A DNA stretch of 58,001 nt, from the NCBI GenBank assembly GCA_026003895.1, contig BPIC01000009.1, positions 1 through 58,001 of the forward strand, given 5' to 3'. The position numbers and the translations under genes are program-made. Below, one piece after another: positions 28,144-37,828 of this stretch. Source of the DNA: Dehalococcoidia bacterium (GTDB taxonomy: Bacteria > Chloroflexota > Dehalococcoidia > SpSt-223). Every line of letters starts with the position of its first letter. The stretch's first letter is position 1. The notes under the pieces were generated by a model that worked only from the letters and a program-made list of their open reading frames with translations, searched no databases and had not been told where the DNA came from.

Positions 28144-30531
28144 ATGGACGGAGATCGAGCCCTTGCGGGGCTGCGTGTGCTGGACCTCACCGGCCCCGCG
28201 GGCAGCTACGCCGGCAAGCTAATGGCCGAGCTCGGCGCAGATGTGCTGAAGATCGAGCCTCCCGGTGGCGATCCCGGCCGCGCCTACGCACCGCTCTCCG
28301 GCGACCGTTCGCTGCATTGGTGGTATCACAACACGTCCAAGCGCTCCGAGATCGTCGACCTGAACGATGAGGCCGGCCGCGCTCGGCTCTGGCGCCTTCT
28401 CGACACCGCCGATGTCCTTCTCGACACCGACCCGTGGGCGCTTGAGGCGGCTGGCTTTCAGTACGAGGCGATGGCGCGCCGAAATCCGCGTCTGATTTGG
28501 AGCAGCCTCACGCCCTTCGGCCTCACCGGTCCCCGTCGCAACTGGAAAGCGACCGATATCGTCGTCTCGGCGCTCGGGGGGCTGCTGTATCTCGGGGGGA
28601 TGCCCGAGCGACCCCCGTCGTGGCCGGGAGGCGAACAATCGTACCTCCTCGGGGCCAACGCGCTTGCGGTCGCGACGATGCTGGCCCTGCACGCCCGGAT
28701 CAAGACCGGCGAGGGACAGCGTGTCGATGTCTCCATGCAAGAAGCAACACTGATCGCAACCGAGAATGCGATCGGATTTTGGACCTTTCAGCGAACGATC
28801 CGGCGGAGGCTGGGCATTCGCGGGTTCGGCGGCCCGCGAATGATCTGGACGACCGCCGACGGTTGGGTCGTCGGCCATATCGGCGGTCGCTGGGACGACC
28901 TGCTTGACTGGATGGAGACGCATGGGGTCGAGACAAGCCGATTCCGCGCCCCGGAGTGGTACGACAATGAGTACCGCCGTGCTCACTTCGACGAGTTTGA
29001 GCCCGTGCTCCAAGAGATGCTGAACCGGCTTCCGAAAGAGCAGGTGTATGCCGAAGGCCAGAAGGCCCGGATCGTTCTCGGCCCGATCCGCAACATGGCC
29101 GAGGTGCGTCAGGACAAGCAGTTGAACGCTCGCGATTTTTTCGTCGAGCTGCCGACACCTGAAGGGCCGGTCTCGAGCGCCGGCGCTCCCTATCGCCTGT
29201 CCGCCAGTCCATGGCGGCTGACGAACCCGGCTCCAGCGGCGGGTGAGGGGGCCGGCGACTGGCGCGAGCCGCCAATCACCGAGCCATTTCGCCCATCAAA
29301 GCCCGACGCCCACGGCCGGCTGCCGCTCGCTGGTGTTCGCATCGTGGACTTTGGCACCAACGTCATCGTTCCGCTCACCTGCCGACTGCTCGCAAACTTC
29401 GGCGCAGAGGTGATCAAGACCGAGGGACGGACCCGCCCCGAGGGGCAGCGTAACACGCCCGTGCCTCGCTCGCCGCTCAACGACAACTTGAACACCAACT
29501 GGCTCTTTCTCAACGTCAATACCGACAAACGGTCTCTCGCCGTCAACATGACAATTCCCGAGGCGCGCGAGTTGGTCAAAGAGATCATTGCCCAAGCGGA
29601 TATCGTCATCGACAACTTTGGCGTCGACCCGATGCCCAAATGGGGGATGAGCGCCGAGGAGTTGTTCGCCCTCCGTCCCGACCTCATCATTGTGCGCTGT
29701 TCGGTGCACGGTCGAACTGGCCCGCTTTCCAACTATGTTGGGCTCGGCAACTCCATCATGGCAGCCTCTGGGTTCAATTCGCTCACGGGGTTCGCAGGCG
29801 ACCCCCCCGTCGGCACCTGCACAGCGCACCCGGACTACAGCTCGAACGCGCATCACGCCCTCTTTGCTATCCTCGCCGCGCTCTATTACCGGGAGCGAAC
29901 CGGCAAAGGGCAAGTGATTGACCTCTCGCAAACCGAGTCGACCGTCGCCTGGCTAGGCCCTGCGCTCCTTGAGTACACGGTCGATCGCCGTATTCCCGGC
30001 CAAAACAACAACCGCCATCCCCAGATCGCTCCCCACGGCGTCTACCCGGCGGCCGGTGACGACCGGTGGATCGCTCTCGCCTGCCCGAGTGACACCGAAT
30101 GGCAGGCGCTGGCGGCGCTGATTGATCCGTCGCTTCCACTGGACCCGCGTTTTCGAACACTCGCGGACCGCAAAGCGAACGAGGATGGTCTGGATGCGAT
30201 CATCCGAGCCTGGACGGGCGGGCAGGATCCTTTCGCCCTGATGGAGCGGCTGCAGGCAGCGGGCGTCCCGGCTGGCGTCGTCCAGACCGCTCAGGATATC
30301 GTCGAGCGAGACGAGCATTTGGCGGCACGCGGTGCGCTCACCTCGTTCGAGCATGAAGAGGCAGGACCTGTGACGGTCATTTCGCCCCATTTTCGGCTTT
30401 CCAAAACGCCAGGGAGGATCGCCGAGCCGCCCCCTCTCCTCGGAGAGGACAACGACTGGGTGCTGACCGAGCTCATGGCGCTCGATGACGAACGCGTCGT
30501 GCAACTCTACGTCGAGGGCGCGGTGGAATAA
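28144..30531 (+). CDS. Double-length CaiB/BaiF family III CoA-transferase
   Basis: 795 residues made of two complete family III CoA-transferase units. The first is ~1-395 with LAGLRVLDLTGPAGSYAGK, LGADVLKIEPPGGDPGR and KTGEGQRVDVSMQE. The second is ~396-795 with LAGVRIVDFGTNVIVPL, FGAEVIKTEGRTRPEG and RTGKGQVIDLSQTE. These enzymes move CoA between carboxylic acids and form intertwined dimers, so a fusion could fold as a pseudo-dimer. The position where formyl-CoA transferase has its nucleophilic Asp appears to be Glu in both halves by eye. ATG 28144 follows ACAGGAGAG. It stands alone between the rhodanese and the convergent permease. Substrate unknown. Confidence 0.9.
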   Translation: MDGDRALAGLRVLDLTGPAGSYAGKLMAELGADVLKIEPPGGDPGRAYAPLSGDRSLHWWYHNTSKRSEIVDLNDEAGRARLWRLLDTADVLLDTDPWALEAAGFQYEAMARRNPRLIWSSLTPFGLTGPRRNWKATDIVVSALGGLLYLGGMPERPPSWPGGEQSYLLGANALAVATMLALHARIKTGEGQRVDVSMQEATLIATENAIGFWTFQRTIRRRLGIRGFGGPRMIWTTADGWVVGHIGGRWDDLLDWMETHGVETSRFRAPEWYDNEYRRAHFDEFEPVLQEMLNRLPKEQVYAEGQKARIVLGPIRNMAEVRQDKQLNARDFFVELPTPEGPVSSAGAPYRLSASPWRLTNPAPAAGEGAGDWREPPITEPFRPSKPDAHGRLPLAGVRIVDFGTNVIVPLTCRLLANFGAEVIKTEGRTRPEGQRNTPVPRSPLNDNLNTNWLFLNVNTDKRSLAVNMTIPEARELVKEIIAQADIVIDNFGVDPMPKWGMSAEELFALRPDLIIVRCSVHGRTGPLSNYVGLGNSIMAASGFNSLTGFAGDPPVGTCTAHPDYSSNAHHALFAILAALYYRERTGKGQVIDLSQTESTVAWLGPALLEYTVDRRIPGQNNNRHPQIAPHGVYPAAGDDRWIALACPSDTEWQALAALIDPSLPLDPRFRTLADRKANEDGLDAIIRAWTGGQDPFALMERLQAAGVPAGVVQTAQDIVERDEHLAARGALTSFEHEEAGPVTVISPHFRLSKTPGRIAEPPPLLGEDNDWVLTELMALDDERVVQLYVEGAVE

Positions 30532-30890
30532 CTCGACCCGTGCTTCGGCCGCCCGTGACGGCCCCCGAGAACCGACCCATCTCTGATCTCGGTGCCATGC
30601 GCGTAGCCATCGGCGGTGGCCACGCGATCAGCCTCGGCTCAGTCGAGGTGCGGCTCCGGCGCCTTCGGGCTGGGCAGGTCCACCGTCGGTGCGACGTCAG
30701 GAGCCGAACTCGAGCCGCCGACGGGGCGGGCACCCGGTGCACAGCGCCGGAGCGGTGCCGCTCCTTGGCGCCTGCTTGAATGGGATCGGCCGCGACGACC
30801 GCGCCCGAGTCTCGCCGGCTCAAGGGAAAGGGTAGGTCGGCCCCGCGCACAGACCACGGCCGAGCCCCTCAGCGAGCCGAGGACGAGAAC
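30532..30890. other. Convergent intergenic region
   Basis: 359 bases between the CoA-transferase and the permease stop codons. It contains one strong hairpin (30744-30771). No supported gene: open frames through it are Arg/Pro-rich readings antisense to, or upstream of, real genes. Confidence 0.5.
30744..30771. terminator. Strong GC hairpin between convergent genes
   Basis: GCGCC-GGAGCGG, loop TG, CCGCTCC, TT bulge, GGCGC: twelve pairs. It could stop transcription from either side, but there is no T-run. Confidence 0.4.
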
Positions 30891-32672
30891 CTACCGCTCC
30901 GATGACCGGCCGGGCAGGCGGGGGGGATTGATCCGAGAAACCAGCTTCCGAGGACGCCATCGCCGGGCGTCGAGCGCTGTCGGCCGTCCGGTGACGGTGG
31001 CGATCATGATTGCCGCGACCGCGCCGACCACCAGCAGGACCGCGAATTCAGCGCGCGGGCTGAGGAGAAAGACACCCAACAGAAAGAGGAGCGCACGTCC
31101 TACGCCACCGATGGGCGCACGCGCCCCGACCGCGAGGCCAACCGCGACCGCCGCCGCCGCGTCCAAAAGGAGCAGGAGCGGGGAGGCCAGACCGCGCTCA
31201 TCGAACGCCGCACGTGTCGCCACGAGGGCAACGAGCAGGAGGGGAGTCGCCCAGACCGTCCGTCCGAGGATCGCCCGTGCCTGTGGCCGCTCAGCGAGGA
31301 TGGCGGCGCCGCCAATCCAAAACAGCGCCGCAATGAACGCGCCTGCCGGGTCTGCAACGAGGCTGCCACTCACTAGCATCACGAAGCCTATCGCGGCGGC
31401 TGGGAAGAACAGCGCCCCGGCGGCGAGGGCAAGCAAGACAAAGAGCAGGGAGCCGAGCGCCGGCGCAGCGTCGAACCACGCTTCGCCAAGAGCCGGGAGC
31501 AATCCGCTTGACTCGTTCAACCGTTCGACGACGGCCAAGAAAAAGAGGAGCGCGCCAGCCATCGGTGCTTGGCGTGCCGCCCAGAGGAGGGCTCGCAGTA
31601 GCTCACGAATCGTCGTCCACGCCGGCCGAGAGAGAAACGCCCCGACGAGCAGGAGCACGGTTCCAACACCAAACCCAATGGAAGGGGGAACGACCAACAG
31701 GAGGAGAAGCACGGCCAGCGGGGCGGCTAGAACCAGCGCCGGACCGATGGTCGCCCGCCCTATCTGCGGACGCCCAAGCGCGTGCTCCGGCCAGCGAAGC
31801 CGCCACCGATCGGTGCGACGCCGGGCGACAACGATGATGAGCGCCAACCCCGCCGGTGGCAGCAGCCGCCAAAGGACTTCGCCGACGTTGCCAATCGCCT
31901 GACCGACGAGGAGCGCAGCGAAGCCAATCGCGGGCGGCATCAGCGGGAGGAGCATACGCAGTGTGGGCAGCGGACCCGACCCGGCGCGTCCGTCCGGCTC
32001 GAGCAGGAAGGGTGCGCTCAGCGCCGTCGCGAGAGGGGCAGCGCCGAAAGGGCGCACTAGGCCGGCAAGCAGTGGCATCAGTCGTGCGGCCCGTGCCATT
32101 GCGGCGAAGATGACAATCGGGATGAACCATTCGGCGACGAGCGCGAACGAGGTGGCGAGCAGCCCATCGGATCGATAGAACATCGCCGCCGCGACCGCGG
32201 CTGGGTCGATGGGATCGGCGTGGAAATCCCCAGGCAGCCGGTCGCGGATCACAAGGGCGCCAGCCCAGAGGAGCACGCCGATAAGCGCCGGCCAGCCGGC
32301 CACGCGCCGGCCCGCTTCGGCCACCGCCATCAGAAAGGCTGCCGCGGCGAGGACGTCCGTCCACGTTGGAACGCCTCCCGCGCCAAGTCGCAACACGGCG
32401 TCGGGGCGATAGGCGAGTGCGCCGACGGCAAGCGCCGCCATCAGCACGTCGAGCGGCGCGATCGCACCGCCACGTCCTGTTGGAGCAGCCGCCAGAAAGG
32501 TCGCCGCCAGCACGCCGCCGATGACGATGGACGGATCGCGCTCGTACGGCAGAACGAGGAGCAGCAGGAGAAGCGCCCCTACCAGCGCTGCCCGACGAGA
32601 GGCACGTCCCAGCCATGTGCTGGCAGCAGGGATTGGTGGCTGAACACTTCGAAAGTGACGAACTCGACTCAT
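30891..32672 (-). CDS. TRAP-type fused permease-like membrane protein
   Basis: 593 residues, about 15 hydrophobic segments. It resembles the fused small/large permease of TAXI-type TRAP transporters. The block FHADPIDPAAVAAAMFYRSDG mirrors the family's substrate-domain entry, followed by SFALVAEWFIPIVIFAAMARA and LMPPAIGFAALLVGQAIGN. Several conserved DctM features are weak or missing, so it may be a divergent or inactive relative. No periplasmic binding protein of the TAXI type lies beside it. ATG 32672 is chosen since membrane segments begin shortly after; the frame is open to 32789 across the divergent promoter. Alternative: a membrane protein of unknown function. Confidence 0.65.
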   Translation of the reverse strand: MSRVRHFRSVQPPIPAASTWLGRASRRAALVGALLLLLLVLPYERDPSIVIGGVLAATFLAAAPTGRGGAIAPLDVLMAALAVGALAYRPDAVLRLGAGGVPTWTDVLAAAAFLMAVAEAGRRVAGWPALIGVLLWAGALVIRDRLPGDFHADPIDPAAVAAAMFYRSDGLLATSFALVAEWFIPIVIFAAMARAARLMPLLAGLVRPFGAAPLATALSAPFLLEPDGRAGSGPLPTLRMLLPLMPPAIGFAALLVGQAIGNVGEVLWRLLPPAGLALIIVVARRRTDRWRLRWPEHALGRPQIGRATIGPALVLAAPLAVLLLLLVVPPSIGFGVGTVLLLVGAFLSRPAWTTIRELLRALLWAARQAPMAGALLFFLAVVERLNESSGLLPALGEAWFDAAPALGSLLFVLLALAAGALFFPAAAIGFVMLVSGSLVADPAGAFIAALFWIGGAAILAERPQARAILGRTVWATPLLLVALVATRAAFDERGLASPLLLLLDAAAAVAVGLAVGARAPIGGVGRALLFLLGVFLLSPRAEFAVLLVVGAVAAIMIATVTGRPTALDARRWRPRKLVSRINPPRLPGRSSER

Positions 32673-32712
32673 CAGCGGGATTATGCGCTGCGCGGCGCCG
32701 CACCGCCGCCGG

Positions 32713-32741
32713 TTGACAGCGTCTGGTGCCACCGTTAGCCT
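32713..32741 (+). promoter_or_regulatory. Sigma70-type promoter of the cupin/LLM pair
   Basis: A perfect TTGACA at 32713-32718, a 17-base spacer and TAGCCT at 32736-32741, 35 bases before the ATG at 32777. This is one of the best-formed promoters in the window. Confidence 0.55.
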
Positions 32742-32776
32742 GCGTTCGGCAGGCGCGAAGACCCCCTGGAGGCACG

Positions 32777-33544
32777 ATGGTCCGACCACTGATCGACTTC
32801 ATCCATGTCGATCGTCTGCCTTGGGAGGAAGGCTATTACCCATCCGCAACCGAGCCGTTTCGGTATCAAATCGTCAGCGAGGACCCGGACACGGGCGAGC
32901 AGACGCTGGTTGTCGAGCTCCCGGCCGGCTGGCGCGCGGACGAGGATGGTTGGTTCGACGTCGACGATGAGATCTTTTTGCTTTCGGGTGACCTGACGTT
33001 GAACGGCGAACGACTGACGAAGTACAGCTACCAATTTCTCCCCGCAGGGCAGCTCCGACGTGGCGTGCACAGCGAGCGGGGCACCCGGCTGCTCCAGTTT
33101 CGGACCGCATCAGCGCACTTTACGGCGGCTGCGAGCAACGGCCCACAGTTCGACCCGCAGCGAGCGATAGGCCCGCTCAACCTACGGACAATCCCCTATG
33201 AGCGGCCGCAGACGCCGAACTTTCCAGCGGGCGCTGGCCGGAAGACGCTCCGCCTCGATCCCGCGAGCGGCGACGGCTTTTGGATCATCGCCATGCTCCC
33301 GCACTGGATCAGCCCGTACACCGAGGTACATACCTTCAGCGAAGAGAACTACGTCCTTGAAGGTGAAATCGAGACGAGCATTGGGGTCATGACGCCGGGG
33401 ACGTACCTACACCACCCGCCCGGAGCGGTCCACGGACCGATGCGCTCACGCCCTGGCTGCTTAATCATCACGCGGGCGAGCGGGCCGTTCCACACCGATT
33501 TCGCGCGCGTCCTTGGCGAGTATGGCTTTCCGGAAGAGGTGTGA
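32777..33544 (+). CDS. Two-lobed cupin protein (DUF4437-like)
   Basis: 255 residues with two cupin lobes. The first (~40-110) has DVDDEIFLLSGDLTLNGERL. The second (~170-245) has TEVHTFSEENYVLEGEIETS, then GTYLHHPPGAVHGPM, giving the His/Glu/His metal-binding pattern typical of cupins. It may be a dioxygenase, isomerase or sensor. ATG 32777 follows TGGAGGCACG. Its TGA shares bases with the next ATG (TGATG), so it is translationally coupled to an LLM oxidoreductase and probably acts on the same small molecule (inference). Confidence 0.85.
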   Translation: MVRPLIDFIHVDRLPWEEGYYPSATEPFRYQIVSEDPDTGEQTLVVELPAGWRADEDGWFDVDDEIFLLSGDLTLNGERLTKYSYQFLPAGQLRRGVHSERGTRLLQFRTASAHFTAAASNGPQFDPQRAIGPLNLRTIPYERPQTPNFPAGAGRKTLRLDPASGDGFWIIAMLPHWISPYTEVHTFSEENYVLEGEIETSIGVMTPGTYLHHPPGAVHGPMRSRPGCLIITRASGPFHTDFARVLGEYGFPEEV

Positions 33545-34497
33545 TGGGCGACGTTCGATTCAGTACGCGGCTCGAGATGGGCTTGCCGACCTATGAAGAG
33601 CTTCGCGATCACGCTCGGCTCGCGGAACGCCTCGGTTACGAGGCTGTCTGGGCGCGCGACCACGTCTCGCTCGAGTATGTCACCGGCGAAGACACCTGCC
33701 TTGAATGCTGGACCATCCTCTCCGCGCTCGCGCGAGACACGACGTCGGTGATGCTTGGCAACCTCGTCCTGTGTGTCCCGTTTCGCAACCCAGCACTGCT
33801 GGCCAAGATGGCATCGACCTTGCAGGTCGTGAGTCATGGCCGGCTCATCCTCGGGCTCGGCGCTGGCCACGTCCGCTCCGAGTTCGATGAATATGGGTAC
33901 GACTTTCCCTCACCCGGCGATCGGGTCCGAATGCTTCGCGAGGCGACCGAGATCATTCGGCTGATGTTTACCGAGCGGCGCCCCAGCTACGAAGGCCGCT
34001 TCTACCGAATCAAGAACGCCCTGAATGAACCGAAGCCAACGCCGGTCCCGCCGATCATGATCGGGGCGACGAAACCGCGCGCGATGCGGGTCGTGGCTCG
34101 CTACGCAGATCTCTGGAACAGCCCGGACGACTTCGAGGGGTTCTACGCCGGCCGCGAGGAACTGCTGCGCGCCTGCGATGAGATTGGACGCGACCCCGCA
34201 GAGATCCGCATGGTCGCGCGGCTCTCGGTGATCGTCGACCGCGACGAGGCGGAAGCGAGACGTCGTCACGAGCGAGTGTGCCAGGCGCGCGCTGGTCAGC
34301 CATACCTTCGCCACCGCATCATCGTTGGCACGCCAGAGCAGGTCGCCGAGCGCGCCGCCCCGCTGGTCGATAGTGGCGTTCGTGACTTCATCACTGCCTT
34401 CTGGGAAACGGAGCGCCAAGCTGAGTGTCTCGAAACGTTCATGAGCGAGGTCGCGCCGCTCATTCGTCAGCGGGCAGCGGCTGCCACGGGCAGGTGA
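33544..34497 (+). CDS. LLM class F420-dependent oxidoreductase
   Basis: 317 residues. FSTRLEMGLPTYEELRD, LAERLGYEAVWARDHVS, TSVMLGNLVLCVP, VSHGRLILGLGAGHVRSEF and VPPIMIGATKPRAMRVVARY are the hallmarks of F420-linked luciferase-like enzymes. It starts at ATG 33544 in a TGATG overlap with the cupin gene (GTG 33541 is an alternative). Fourth LLM protein in the window. Substrate unknown. Confidence 0.87.
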   Translation: MGDVRFSTRLEMGLPTYEELRDHARLAERLGYEAVWARDHVSLEYVTGEDTCLECWTILSALARDTTSVMLGNLVLCVPFRNPALLAKMASTLQVVSHGRLILGLGAGHVRSEFDEYGYDFPSPGDRVRMLREATEIIRLMFTERRPSYEGRFYRIKNALNEPKPTPVPPIMIGATKPRAMRVVARYADLWNSPDDFEGFYAGREELLRACDEIGRDPAEIRMVARLSVIVDRDEAEARRRHERVCQARAGQPYLRHRIIVGTPEQVAERAAPLVDSGVRDFITAFWETERQAECLETFMSEVAPLIRQRAAAATGR

Positions 34498-34592
34498 CCC
34501 CTGACCATCACGTTGCATCCAGCCGCCCGGTGTACGACGATTGATCCCGACGCCGTGGGATGAACGGCAAGGGCGTGCACAAAGGAGGGCCG

Positions 34593-34994
34593 ATGGCACA
34601 CGCCGCACTTCTCCGGGCGGAGGCGCTCAGCGCACTGGCGCGGCTGCTTCCGTCATTCAGCGACCGCGGCCTGCGAACGCTCGAGCGCGCGGCTCAGGAC
34701 GGCCGCCTCGTTCGCGGCGTCTGGTCAGCAGCCGACGCTGGCTGTCCCCTCTCCTGCGCCGATGGCGTGCTCGGAATGAGTGGTGCTCGGCGATTCTTCT
34801 GGCAGGCGGCCGACCGCAACCGCTTTGTTGTTGCTTGGGACGCCGGGCTGGTGCAGGTCGCCGACGTCGTAGCGCTGGTCCAGATCGAGCAAGAGCGCCG
34901 CACTCGGGTGCACCGCCCGACAGCGACTCTCGGCGACGGCATTCGTCGCGCCCTCGGCCGACTCTCCGCGTTGCGCACGCGACCCGCGGTCTGA
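34593..34994 (+). CDS. Hypothetical protein, 133 residues
   Basis: The ATG at 34593 is preceded by AAAGGAGGGCCG, a strong ribosome-binding site. The protein is soluble with a helical first half (LLRAEALSALARLLPSF, RGLRTLERAAQDGRLVRGVW). A middle stretch holds two nearby cysteines (DAGCPLSCADG) and is followed by RFFWQAADRNRFVVAWD. I recognise no family. The C-terminus is basic. It is convergent with sbcD, 30 bases between stops. It may follow the LLM gene in one transcript (95-base gap). Confidence 0.65.
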   Translation: MAHAALLRAEALSALARLLPSFSDRGLRTLERAAQDGRLVRGVWSAADAGCPLSCADGVLGMSGARRFFWQAADRNRFVVAWDAGLVQVADVVALVQIEQERRTRVHRPTATLGDGIRRALGRLSALRTRPAV

Positions 34995-35024
34995 CCATTC
35001 CGATTGCCGGGAACGCGGCCGCGG

Positions 35025-36278
35025 CTACGCCACGCCCCCGCCATCGATCAGCCGACTGGCGTGCTCAAGCAGAATCGCACGACGACCCTCATCGACATTT
35101 TTGGACTTGAGGTAGAGCTCGAGCGCCTCGAGCGGCGAGAGCTGCTCGGCAAGCGCGTCTGGGACGCGGCGGCGGTGGTGCCGCGTTACCTCTCGTGCGA
35201 TAGCGGCGACATAGTGGGCATCGCTCAGAGCGCGGCGGACGTCGGCGACGCGAAACTGACTCTCGTTATCGCTCGTGAGCTTGACGCGAAGACGCACCAC
35301 CGCGTTGCGGATGTGTTCCGCATTGCGCTCTATCTGGTTGAGGACGAGAGCGGTCGGGTCGTCCGATGTGGAAGCGTCGACCTCAAGCGTGAAGAAGGGC
35401 CGGCTCGCGCGGACCGGGACGAAGCGCCACTCGACGCAAAACGGCCGCTCACCAACCGGATCCGGTGAAATCGTCAGGCGTACAAACCCCTTTTCTTCGC
35501 GTTCCTCGCCAAAATCCGTGCGCTGGAGCGACCCGGCATAGACCGCGAGGGGCCGATCGCGGACTTTTTGCATTTTATGGATATGGCCGAGCGCAACGTA
35601 GTCAAAGCGGTCGAGAGCGAGATCTCCCAGCGACAGCACATAATCCTGCCCCAGCGTCGTCGACCGCTCCGAGCCATACTCGGCGCCATACACCTGCCCG
35701 TGGATTGCGAGGATCGCCGGGAGGCTCGGATCCAGTTCGACGGCGTACCCTTGCACGATCGCCGTCACCATCTCGACGATCCGCTGGTTCAGCTCGCTGA
35801 GCGTCAGGTTCTTCGCTTCTTCGTGGCGAATCAGGCGGCTTCGGGGAACCCAGGGCAGCGCGACGACCTGAATGGGACCGCTCGGGGTCTCGATGAGATG
35901 GCGACCCGGTCGCCCTGCAACGTACACCCGGTCGAGTGCCAACGTTTCGAATACCTCAATCGCGTGGGCGCGCACCGGCGAGTTCGGCAAGTCGTGGTTG
36001 CCAACGAGCATGAATAGGGGTATCCCGGCTCGGATCAGGCGGGCGATCCGCTTTGCCAACTCGCGCTGGTGAGTCGGACTGGGATCGCGGCTCTTATACA
36101 TGTCGCCCGTGAACAGGACGAGATCAACACGCTCGGCGATGGCCAGATCGACCACCTCGTCGAGCGCGTCGAGGCAGTCCCGCAGCCGGCTCGGCAGCCC
36201 GGTCGCAGGATCGATCCGACTATAGGACTCGACGCCAAGATGAACATCGGAAAAGTGGAGGATCTCTAGCCTGCGCAT
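35025..36278 (-). CDS. sbcD: DNA repair exonuclease SbcD/Mre11 family
   Basis: 417 residues. A calcineurin-like metallo-phosphoesterase that trims DNA ends and hairpins together with the SbcC ATPase. Metal-binding motifs are complete: FSDVHLG near residue 9, [11 protein letters not shown] near 56, [10 protein letters not shown] near 93, [12 protein letters not shown] near 190 and LGHIHK near 225. A C-terminal capping domain follows. No sbcC lies in the window, although the two usually adjoin. The ATG overlaps the glyS stop by 13 bases, so the two are co-transcribed. Confidence 0.92.
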   Translation of the reverse strand: MRRLEILHFSDVHLGVESYSRIDPATGLPSRLRDCLDALDEVVDLAIAERVDLVLFTGDMYKSRDPSPTHQRELAKRIARLIRAGIPLFMLVGNHDLPNSPVRAHAIEVFETLALDRVYVAGRPGRHLIETPSGPIQVVALPWVPRSRLIRHEEAKNLTLSELNQRIVEMVTAIVQGYAVELDPSLPAILAIHGQVYGAEYGSERSTTLGQDYVLSLGDLALDRFDYVALGHIHKMQKVRDRPLAVYAGSLQRTDFGEEREEKGFVRLTISPDPVGERPFCVEWRFVPVRASRPFFTLEVDASTSDDPTALVLNQIERNAEHIRNAVVRLRVKLTSDNESQFRVADVRRALSDAHYVAAIAREVTRHHRRRVPDALAEQLSPLEALELYLKSKNVDEGRRAILLEHASRLIDGGGVA

Positions 36279-37627
36279 GCAGCGGCCTTTTCCGCGAGGA
36301 GCTGTTCGATGGCCGGCACAAGGTCGGCAATTGGCACTCGGATCTGCTCCATGGTGTCGCGGTCGCGCACCGTGACTGCGTGATCGTTGACGGTTTCGAA
36401 GTCAACGGTCACGCAGAACGGCGTGCCGATCTCGTCCTGCCGGCGGTAGCGGCGGCCAATTGCTTGCGTGTCATCGTATTGGACCATCCAATGCCGGGAA
36501 AGGTCCCGTCGGATGCCCCGAGCGATGTCTGTCAGCGGCTCCTTTTTGCTCAGCGGCAGGACTGCCACCTTGATTGGCGCGAGCACGGGATGAAGCCGGA
36601 GCACCACACGAACGCCGTCCTTGTCGGGCTCTTCGTCGTAGGCGTCGATCAGCGCTACCAGCACTCCGCGATCAACCCCGGCTGAGGGCTCGATGACATA
36701 GGGAAAATAGTGCTCATTCGTCTCTTCGTCGAAGTACGTCAGGCTCTTCCCGCTATATTCGCTGTGGCGGCGGAGGTCATAGTCCGTTCGATTCGCAATC
36801 CCTTCGATTTCACCCCACACCTTCGTGAACCAGCCGTCTGGAAAGCGATACTCGATATCGCTCGTCCCCTTCGAGTAATGCGACAGCTCGTCGGCCTCGT
36901 GGGCGCGTACGCGCAGATTCTCGCTTCGGATACCGATCGAGCGATACCACGCGAGCCGATCTTCAATCCAGCGGCGGTGCCACTCCTCGTCGGTGCCGGG
37001 CTTCACAAAGTACTCGACTTCCATTTGCTCGAACTCGCGCACTCGGAAGAACGATTTGCCAATCGTGATCTCGTTCCGAAACGACTTGCCGCATTGCCCA
37101 ATGCCGAAGGGGAGCTTGCGGCGCATGCTGCTGCGGACGTGCTCGAAGTTGACGAAGATCCCCTGTGCGGTCTCGGGCCGCAGATAGACCTTGTTGCCGC
37201 TTTCTTGAACTGGCCCGATCGTCGTCTCGAACATCAGATTGAAGTTGCGCGCTTCCGTGAACTGGTTCGGGCACGGCGGCTGCGGACAGATCCGGTCCTC
37301 GAGTTGGTCGGCGCGGAACCGTTGGCGGCACTTGAGACAGTCGACCAGCGGATCGGTGAAATTCTCGACATGCCCGCTCGCTTCCCAGACCCGCGGATGC
37401 ATCAGGATGGCCGAATCGAGGCCTACCATGTCGTCGCGCTCTTGGATCACCGCGCGCCACCACGCGTCCTTGTAGTTGCGCTTCATCTCGGCGCCGAGCG
37501 GACCGAAATCCCACACGCCGCTCAGACCGCCATAAATCTCGCTGCTTTGAAACATGAAGCCGCGGCGCTTGCAGAGCGAGACAAACGTATCGATGTCCAG
37601 TGGTCGTGCAGAGACGTGGGGGATCAT
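36266..37627 (-). CDS. glyS: Glycyl-tRNA synthetase, single-subunit class II type
   Basis: 453 residues. Charges tRNA-Gly. [23 protein letters not shown] is the characteristic opening (given in halves: [23 protein letters not shown]). A zinc-type insertion CLKCRQ...CPQPPCPN follows near 97-120, then motif 2 [19 protein letters not shown], motif 3 PSAGVDRG and the anticodon-binding domain [13 protein letters not shown]. This is the alpha-2 archaeal/eukaryotic-type enzyme, not the alpha2-beta2 GlyQ/GlyS form. It overlaps downstream sbcD. A TATACT -10 lies 34 bases upstream; no T-box structure was recognised. Confidence 0.97.
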   Translation of the reverse strand: MIPHVSARPLDIDTFVSLCKRRGFMFQSSEIYGGLSGVWDFGPLGAEMKRNYKDAWWRAVIQERDDMVGLDSAILMHPRVWEASGHVENFTDPLVDCLKCRQRFRADQLEDRICPQPPCPNQFTEARNFNLMFETTIGPVQESGNKVYLRPETAQGIFVNFEHVRSSMRRKLPFGIGQCGKSFRNEITIGKSFFRVREFEQMEVEYFVKPGTDEEWHRRWIEDRLAWYRSIGIRSENLRVRAHEADELSHYSKGTSDIEYRFPDGWFTKVWGEIEGIANRTDYDLRRHSEYSGKSLTYFDEETNEHYFPYVIEPSAGVDRGVLVALIDAYDEEPDKDGVRVVLRLHPVLAPIKVAVLPLSKKEPLTDIARGIRRDLSRHWMVQYDDTQAIGRRYRRQDEIGTPFCVTVDFETVNDHAVTVRDRDTMEQIRVPIADLVPAIEQLLAEKAAACAG

Positions 37628-37660
37628 GCTCTCCTCAGTTCGGCCGGTGGGTCACGGCGA

Positions 37661-37666
37661 AGTATA
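37661..37666 (-). promoter_or_regulatory. Candidate -10 box for glyS
   Basis: TATACT on the minus strand in the 201-base divergent gap. The -35 (GTTAGG, 17 bases) is poor. Confidence 0.4.
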
Positions 37667-37747
37667 TCGTTCGGCCGCGGCGGCCTAACCGGTCAAGCCT
37701 CCGATCTTGCCCGGGGCAGCGCATAGCGCCGGCGATCGAAAAACCGG

Positions 37748-37753
37748 TACAAT
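37748..37753 (+). promoter_or_regulatory. Candidate -10 box for the peptide-binding lipoprotein
   Basis: TACAAT in CCGGTACAAT, 75 bases before the gene start, with the same core as the pyrG promoter. The -35 is weak. Confidence 0.4.
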
Positions 37754-37828
37754 TCCCTGGCGCGAGGCGGCTGCGACAGGGCGCCGCCGGGCCCTCGCCG
37801 GCAGGCGACACCGTTACGAGGAGGCGCC

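Noticed and set aside
30616..31902. 428-codon plus-strand open frame opposite the TRAP-like permease
   Set aside because: Ala/Arg/Ser/Thr-rich antisense of hydrophobic codons; no motif.
37628..37828. T-box or other riboswitch upstream of glyS
   Set aside because: The region is short and GC-rich, with the -10 box 34 bases from the start codon, leaving no room for a structured leader.
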